Assembly: GCF_949282365.1 (NCBI RefSeq)
Contig: NZ_CASDOY010000011.1
Span: forward strand, 1-42,925
Length of the DNA stretch: 42,925 nt
Direction: 5' to 3'
Source of the DNA: an uncultured Desulfovibrio sp.
Lineage (GTDB): Bacteria > Desulfobacterota > Desulfovibrionia > Desulfovibrionales > Desulfovibrionaceae
Shown piece after piece: positions 39,603 through 42,925 of this stretch (its first letter is position 1; each line of letters opens with the position of its first letter). The translations under genes were made by a program, and so were the position numbers. Below the pieces are notes generated by a model. That model searched no databases. It was not told where the DNA came from and saw only the letters and a list, made by a program, of their open reading frames with translations.

Positions 39603-40335
39603 CACCGAGCCCATCATCAGCATCCGCCACGTCTGGAAGTACTTTGGACAGCTCCCGGCCCTGCAGGATGTGAGCCTCGATATCGCGCAGGGCGAGCGGG
39701 TGGTCATCATCGGGCCTTCCGGCTCCGGCAAGTCCACCCTGCTGCGCTCCATCAACCGTCTGGAGGAGATCGACGGCGGCAGCATCATCGTCAACGGCCA
39801 GGACGTCAACGACAGGTCCCACAACATCAACGAGATGCGCCGCAACCTCGGCATGGTCTTCCAGCAGTTCAACCTCTTCCCGCACAAGACCGTGCTGCAG
39901 AACCTGACCCTGGCGCCGCGCAAACTGCTGGGCATCCCCAAGGCCGAAGCCGAGACCATGGCCCTGAAACTGCTCAAGAAAGTGGGCATCAGCGACAAGG
40001 CCAACGTCTACCCCGCCATGCTCTCCGGCGGCCAGCAGCAGCGTGTGGCCATCGCCCGCGCCCTGGCCATGCAGCCGGACATCATGCTCTTTGACGAACC
40101 CACCTCGGCCCTGGACCCCGAAATGGTGGGCGAAGTGCTGGACGTCATGGTGAGCCTGGCCGAAGACGGCATGACCATGGTCTGCGTGACCCACGAAATG
40201 GGCTTTGCCCGCACCGTGGCCGACCGCCTGATCTTCATGGATCACGGCCAGATCCTGGAAATGGGCAAACCCGACACCCTGTTCAACTCGCCGCGCCACC
40301 CGCGCCTGCGCCAGTTCCTGACCCAGATCCTGTAG
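39586..40335 (+). CDS. Polar amino-acid ABC transporter ATP-binding protein
   Basis: A 249-residue ATPase of the GlnQ/HisP group that powers amino-acid uptake. Walker A is GPSGSGKST, the Q-loop region is MVFQQFNLFPHKTVLQNL, the signature is LSGGQQQRVAIARALAM, Walker B is IMLFDEPTSALDPEMV, and the switch histidine is in VCVTHEMGFAR. It overlaps the permease gene by 17 bases, showing tight coupling. The operon order is two binding proteins, permease, ATPase. Confidence 0.95.
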   Translation: MTEKNSTEPIISIRHVWKYFGQLPALQDVSLDIAQGERVVIIGPSGSGKSTLLRSINRLEEIDGGSIIVNGQDVNDRSHNINEMRRNLGMVFQQFNLFPHKTVLQNLTLAPRKLLGIPKAEAETMALKLLKKVGISDKANVYPAMLSGGQQQRVAIARALAMQPDIMLFDEPTSALDPEMVGEVLDVMVSLAEDGMTMVCVTHEMGFARTVADRLIFMDHGQILEMGKPDTLFNSPRHPRLRQFLTQIL

Positions 40336-40358
40336 CCCGTCCCGGCCCGAGGTCTTTC

Positions 40359-40387
40359 GCAGCCCGTCAGCTTTTCTGGCGGGCTGC
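40359..40387 (+). terminator. Hairpin after the amino-acid ABC operon
   Basis: GCAGCCCGTCA (40359-40369) and TGGCGGGCTGC (40377-40387) form an 11-bp stem with one G-T pair, 23 bases past the ATPase stop. The following sequence lacks a strong T run, so it may be a weak terminator or a stabilising hairpin. Confidence 0.45.
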
Positions 40388-40430
40388 TCGCGCATTTGCC
40401 CCGGCCCGGCCGACGCAAGGAGACTTCCTG

Positions 40431-41744
40431 ATGACATCATTGGCCGTAGCCGTCAGCGGCGGCGTGGACAGCCTGTGCGCCCTCCTGCGCCTGCGGGAAC
40501 AGGGCCATGACCTGCTGGCCCTGCACGGGCTGTTCCTGCCGGGAAAGGCCCTGCCCGCCCCCCAGGAGCCTGTCTCCCGGACGCCCGTTCACCAGACGCA
40601 TGCCCGGCAGCCCCACGGCTCCCTGGCCCCTCCCGCCCGGATGCACGGCCGACCGGCGCCTGCGCCCCTGGAGCCTGCTCCCGGGCATGTGTCCGCTCCC
40701 CGAACACCTGACCACCCGGCGTCCACCGCCCCACGCCTGCTCAGCGCCGCCGAGGCCCTGGACCTGCCCCTGCCTGACACCGCTCTCCAGGCCCTGCACG
40801 GCCTGAGCCGGGCCTGCGCGCGGCTGGACATCCCCCTGCATGTGGCCGACCTGCGCGCCTGCTTCGACCGGGAGGTGGTGACGCCCTTCGTGCAGGCCTA
40901 CGCCCGGGGCCGGACGCCCAACCCCTGCGCGCTCTGCAACCGGCGCATCAAGTTCGGGGCCCTGCTGGACGCGGCCCTGGCCCTGGGGGCGGAAAAGATC
41001 GCCACCGGCCATTACGCCTGCCTGCAGGACGGCCCCTGCGGGCCCCAGCTGGCCGCCGCCGCGGACCTGACCAAGGATCAGAGCTATTTCCTGTCCCTCG
41101 TCCCGCCGCAGCGCCTGCGCCGGGCCCTCTTCCCTCTGGCCCGGCAGGACAAGGCGCAAAGCATCGCCCAGGTGCGCGCCGCCGGGCTGGAGGTGCCCGT
41201 CCCGGCGGAAAGCCAGGAGATCTGCTTCATCCCTGCGGGTGAGGACGCCTACCGGGCCTTTCTGGAACGCCGCTGGCAGGACGAGGGCCTCGCCGTACCG
41301 GAGGGCGGCCCCGTGCTGCTGGAGGAAAGCGACGCCACAGGGCGCCCCCTGCTGCGCCCGCTGGCCCGTCATCACGGCCTGTGGCGCTATACCGAAGGCC
41401 AGCGCCGGGGGCTGGGCATCGCCCACAGCGAACCGCTCTATGTGCTGCGCAAGCAGGAGGCGGACAACAGTCTGGTGGTGGGCGGCCGGGCGCGCCTGGG
41501 CATGCGGGGCTGCCTGACCGGCCCGGCCACCTTCCACTGCCCGCCCGAGTGCTGGCCCCGCGAAGTGCTGGCCCGGCTGCGCCACCGCCAGCGCCCCGCA
41601 CCGGCCCGGGTGGAACAGGCCGGCGACGGCCTGCGCATCAGCATGGAGAGCCCGCAGTTCCCCAGCGCGCCCGGTCAGGTGGCCGCCCTGTACGATACGC
41701 AAGGCCGGGTGCTGGCCGGTGCGCTGGTGCGCGAGCTGTTCTGA
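40431..41744 (+). CDS. mnmA: tRNA-specific 2-thiouridylase MnmA with a long N-terminal insert
   Basis: A 437-residue enzyme that thiolates U34 of Lys, Glu and Gln tRNAs. The PP-loop is VSGGVDS (residues 8-14); the catalytic cysteines are Cys169 in PNPCALCNRRIKF and Cys265 in SQEICFI, 96 residues apart as in E. coli (102 and 199). ATGHYA, KDQSYFL and GLWRYTEGQRRGLG are further family motifs. Between the PP-loop domain's second strand and LSAAEALDLPLP, residues about 37-104 are a Pro/His/Ala-rich segment absent from E. coli MnmA, which explains the extra length. The reading frame is intact through it. AAGGAG precedes the ATG. Confidence 0.92.
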   Translation: MTSLAVAVSGGVDSLCALLRLREQGHDLLALHGLFLPGKALPAPQEPVSRTPVHQTHARQPHGSLAPPARMHGRPAPAPLEPAPGHVSAPRTPDHPASTAPRLLSAAEALDLPLPDTALQALHGLSRACARLDIPLHVADLRACFDREVVTPFVQAYARGRTPNPCALCNRRIKFGALLDAALALGAEKIATGHYACLQDGPCGPQLAAAADLTKDQSYFLSLVPPQRLRRALFPLARQDKAQSIAQVRAAGLEVPVPAESQEICFIPAGEDAYRAFLERRWQDEGLAVPEGGPVLLEESDATGRPLLRPLARHHGLWRYTEGQRRGLGIAHSEPLYVLRKQEADNSLVVGGRARLGMRGCLTGPATFHCPPECWPREVLARLRHRQRPAPARVEQAGDGLRISMESPQFPSAPGQVAALYDTQGRVLAGALVRELF

Positions 41745-41925
41745 GGCCGTGCCCGCCGGCGACGCCAAAAGCCACGGACAACGGCTGCCGCGTACTGCCG
41801 CGCATGCGCCTCACCGCTGCCGCCGACCTCCGTCGGCCCTGCGGGCAGGGGCAGCGGCAAGGGCCGCGCGCGTGACCGGGCTCAGGGCTTCCTGCGGCAG
41901 CCTACGTCGGTGCGGGGAAAGGCCC

Positions 41926-42375
41926 TTATTTGATGACCAGCGCGGGCGCGGCCGGGCAACGCATGCCTTCCACTATGGGCAGGGCCTGTTCCATATCGCC
42001 CATGACACAGAGCACCAGGAAGCGCCCGCCCCCCTGCGTCAGGAAGCAGAAGCCTTCCTGATCTTCCTGCCGGATGGCAAAACCGTACTGTCCTTCATGT
42101 TCCACGGGCTCGTCCGTGGCCCCCAGCACGGGCGCCAGCACGCCGACGAAGTCCCTGGCGCTGGTGCCTCCGTCAGGCGCTACGCTGACCGACAGCAGCA
42201 CCGAGCTGTCCCCGTTGTCCAGGATCATGTGCTCGCCGCCCCCGGCCTTGTATTCTTCCGCGACCTGCCAGCCTTCCGGCAGGGGGAAAAAGATGCCGTC
42301 CAGTTCCTTTTCCGCGGCCAGGGACGGGACGGAGAGCAACAGGAGCAGCAACCATGCCAGCAGTATTTTTTTCAT
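41926..42375 (-). CDS. Small secreted protein of unknown function
   Basis: A 149-residue protein I do not recognise. MKKILLAWLLLLLLSVPSLA is a signal peptide, cleaved near AAEKE. The mature domain of about 125 residues (DGIFFPLPEGWQVAEEYKAG, GDSSVLLSVSVAPDGGTSAR, GGGRFLVLCVMGDMEQALPI) looks like a compact alpha-beta fold with two or three cysteines. GGAGG lies 5 bases before the ATG at 42375, which rules out the longer frame to 42435. It is convergent with mnmA, with 181 bases between them and no terminator seen. Confidence 0.72.
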   Translation of the reverse strand: MKKILLAWLLLLLLSVPSLAAEKELDGIFFPLPEGWQVAEEYKAGGGEHMILDNGDSSVLLSVSVAPDGGTSARDFVGVLAPVLGATDEPVEHEGQYGFAIRQEDQEGFCFLTQGGGRFLVLCVMGDMEQALPIVEGMRCPAAPALVIK

Positions 42376-42714
42376 CTTCGCCTCCTCAAAGGTGATGGGA
42401 AAACCATGCCGCCATCCGCAGGGCCCCCCGGACATGGCGGACAGCGCCCGCCCGGGACACGCCTCCCTGCAGGCTGCGGATCGCCGTGAAAAATCTCAGG
42501 GGCCCATGCCGGGCCGTTGGGTCGTCTTCCCCAAGGTCAGGCCTCATTACCGAGGCTGTGTTCCTGTGGCATATCCCCCATACCCTGCTGAAATAAAAAT
42601 CATGTTCAGAAATAAAAACCCCGTCCCTGTTGGTCCATAAAAATTTGGCGGACTTTGGGGAAGAGGGGAGTTTGGGGGGAATGCCCCCTTTTTGCCGCAA
42701 GCAGCGCCCCAAAA
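42376..42714. other. Intergenic region, partly A+T-rich
   Basis: About 340 bases between the small secreted protein gene and the repeat array. The stretch 42585-42660 is A+T-rich and may contain promoters. A hairpin-like GGGGG...CCCCC followed by five T residues lies at 42674-42693. No gene is supported. Confidence 0.45.
42674..42693 (+). terminator. Terminator-like hairpin beside the repeat array
   Basis: GGGGG, a short loop and CCCCC (ending 42688) followed by TTTTT (42689-42693). No rightward gene ends nearby (mnmA stops about 930 bases earlier), so what it would terminate is unclear. Confidence 0.35.
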
Positions 42715-42925
42715 GGCGGCCCGCAGGGCCGTGCCCGTTGCGACGCAGGAAGCTGCGGGCATCGACAGCAACGCGCGACCGGATGGCGGCCCGGCAGGGC
42801 CGTGCCCGTTACGACGAAGGAAGCTACGGGCATCGACAGCAACGCGCGACCGAACGGCGGCCCGCAGGGCCGTGCCCGTTGCGACGCAGGAAGCTGCGGG
42901 CATCGACAGCAACGCGCGACCGAAC
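42715..42925. repeat. Tandem array of a 70-71-bp palindromic repeat, running off the window
   Basis: Three units begin at 42715, 42785 and 42856 and the last ends exactly at the window edge, so the array may continue. Each unit starts GGCGGCCCGCAGGGCC (a GGCCC-GCA-GGGCC mini-hairpin), then has TGCCCG...CGGGCA as a stem around a 16-18-base loop, and ends CATCGACAGCAACGCGCGAC. In the middle unit the stem is 7 bp (TGCCCGT/ACGGGCA). Units 1 and 3 are almost identical; unit 2 has one extra base and a few substitutions. Related inverted copies lie at 13546-13650. Confidence 0.88.

Noticed and set aside
42547..42912. Open frame across the terminal repeat array (repeated ATGTALRAA peptides)
   Set aside because: The frame follows from a 70-71-bp period without stops; the periods are not constant multiples of three, so the peptide repeats do not stay in one frame, and no ribosome binding site is present.
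42715..42925. Possible CRISPR array
   Set aside because: The whole 70-71-bp unit is repeated with no unique spacers, and no cas genes are in the window.

Overview
The window is about 43 kb of high-GC DNA with compact, mostly housekeeping gene content. The gene set points to a sulfate-reducing member of the Desulfovibrionaceae: an NfnAB electron-bifurcating transhydrogenase, HypA/HypB hydrogenase maturation proteins, a fused anaerobic-type cobalamin methyltransferase CbiE-CbiT beside CbiF, an isolated ModF-like ATPase, and Gram-negative envelope genes (OmpA-like, autotransporter, O-antigen-ligase-like). The family-level assignment is inferred from gene content and composition; I cannot name a species. 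I saw no phage, integrase, transposase, CRISPR array, tRNA or rRNA.

Layout. 1-3023 (minus): the conserved rpmH-rnpA-yidD-yidC-jag operon (ribosomal protein L34, RNase P protein, membrane insertase) with a clear sigma70-type promoter at 3173-3201. 3345-3902 (plus): a shikimate-kinase-like protein with its own strong promoter but lacking the usual substrate-binding arginine. 4397-5987 (minus): a vWA-OmpA envelope protein and a small probable lipoprotein, each followed by a terminator. 6390-9583 (plus): a DapF-superfamily epimerase with atypical active-site surroundings, then CbiET and CbiF of corrin-ring synthesis. 10208-12452 (plus): nfnA-nfnB. 12603-15373 (plus): a PHP-type histidinol-phosphatase-like enzyme, a copy of a dispersed repeat, and a ModF-like tandem ABC ATPase. 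15704-17686: a SPOR-domain membrane protein (minus) and an unrecognised secreted protein (plus). 18025-19131 (minus): hypA-hypB. 19362-20114 (plus): an AMIN-domain membrane protein. 20214-23682 (minus): ctp protease, YibQ-like deacetylase-fold protein and proC. 24351-25778 (minus): a NhaD-type antiporter. 26345-31398: speG, a TrmH-family methyltransferase, an unrecognised secreted protein and uvrA. 31905-34037: an autotransporter with a repetitive passenger. 34130-36042 (minus): an O-antigen-ligase-like membrane protein translationally coupled to an acetyltransferase. 36178-36867: a NYN-domain nuclease-like protein. 36978-40335 (plus): a polar amino-acid ABC transporter with two tandem substrate-binding proteins, a permease and an ATPase. 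40431-41744: mnmA carrying a long proline/histidine-rich insert. 41926-42375 (minus): a small secreted protein. The window ends inside a 70-71-bp tandem repeat array whose unit also occurs, inverted, at 13546-13650.

No obviously new multi-gene system is visible. The best leads are the dispersed palindromic repeat family, two enzymes whose active-site motifs depart from their families (the shikimate-kinase-like and DapF-like proteins), the MnmA insertion, the NYN protein behind a palindromic operator-like site, and the duplicated binding protein with T-less hairpins between the transporter genes.
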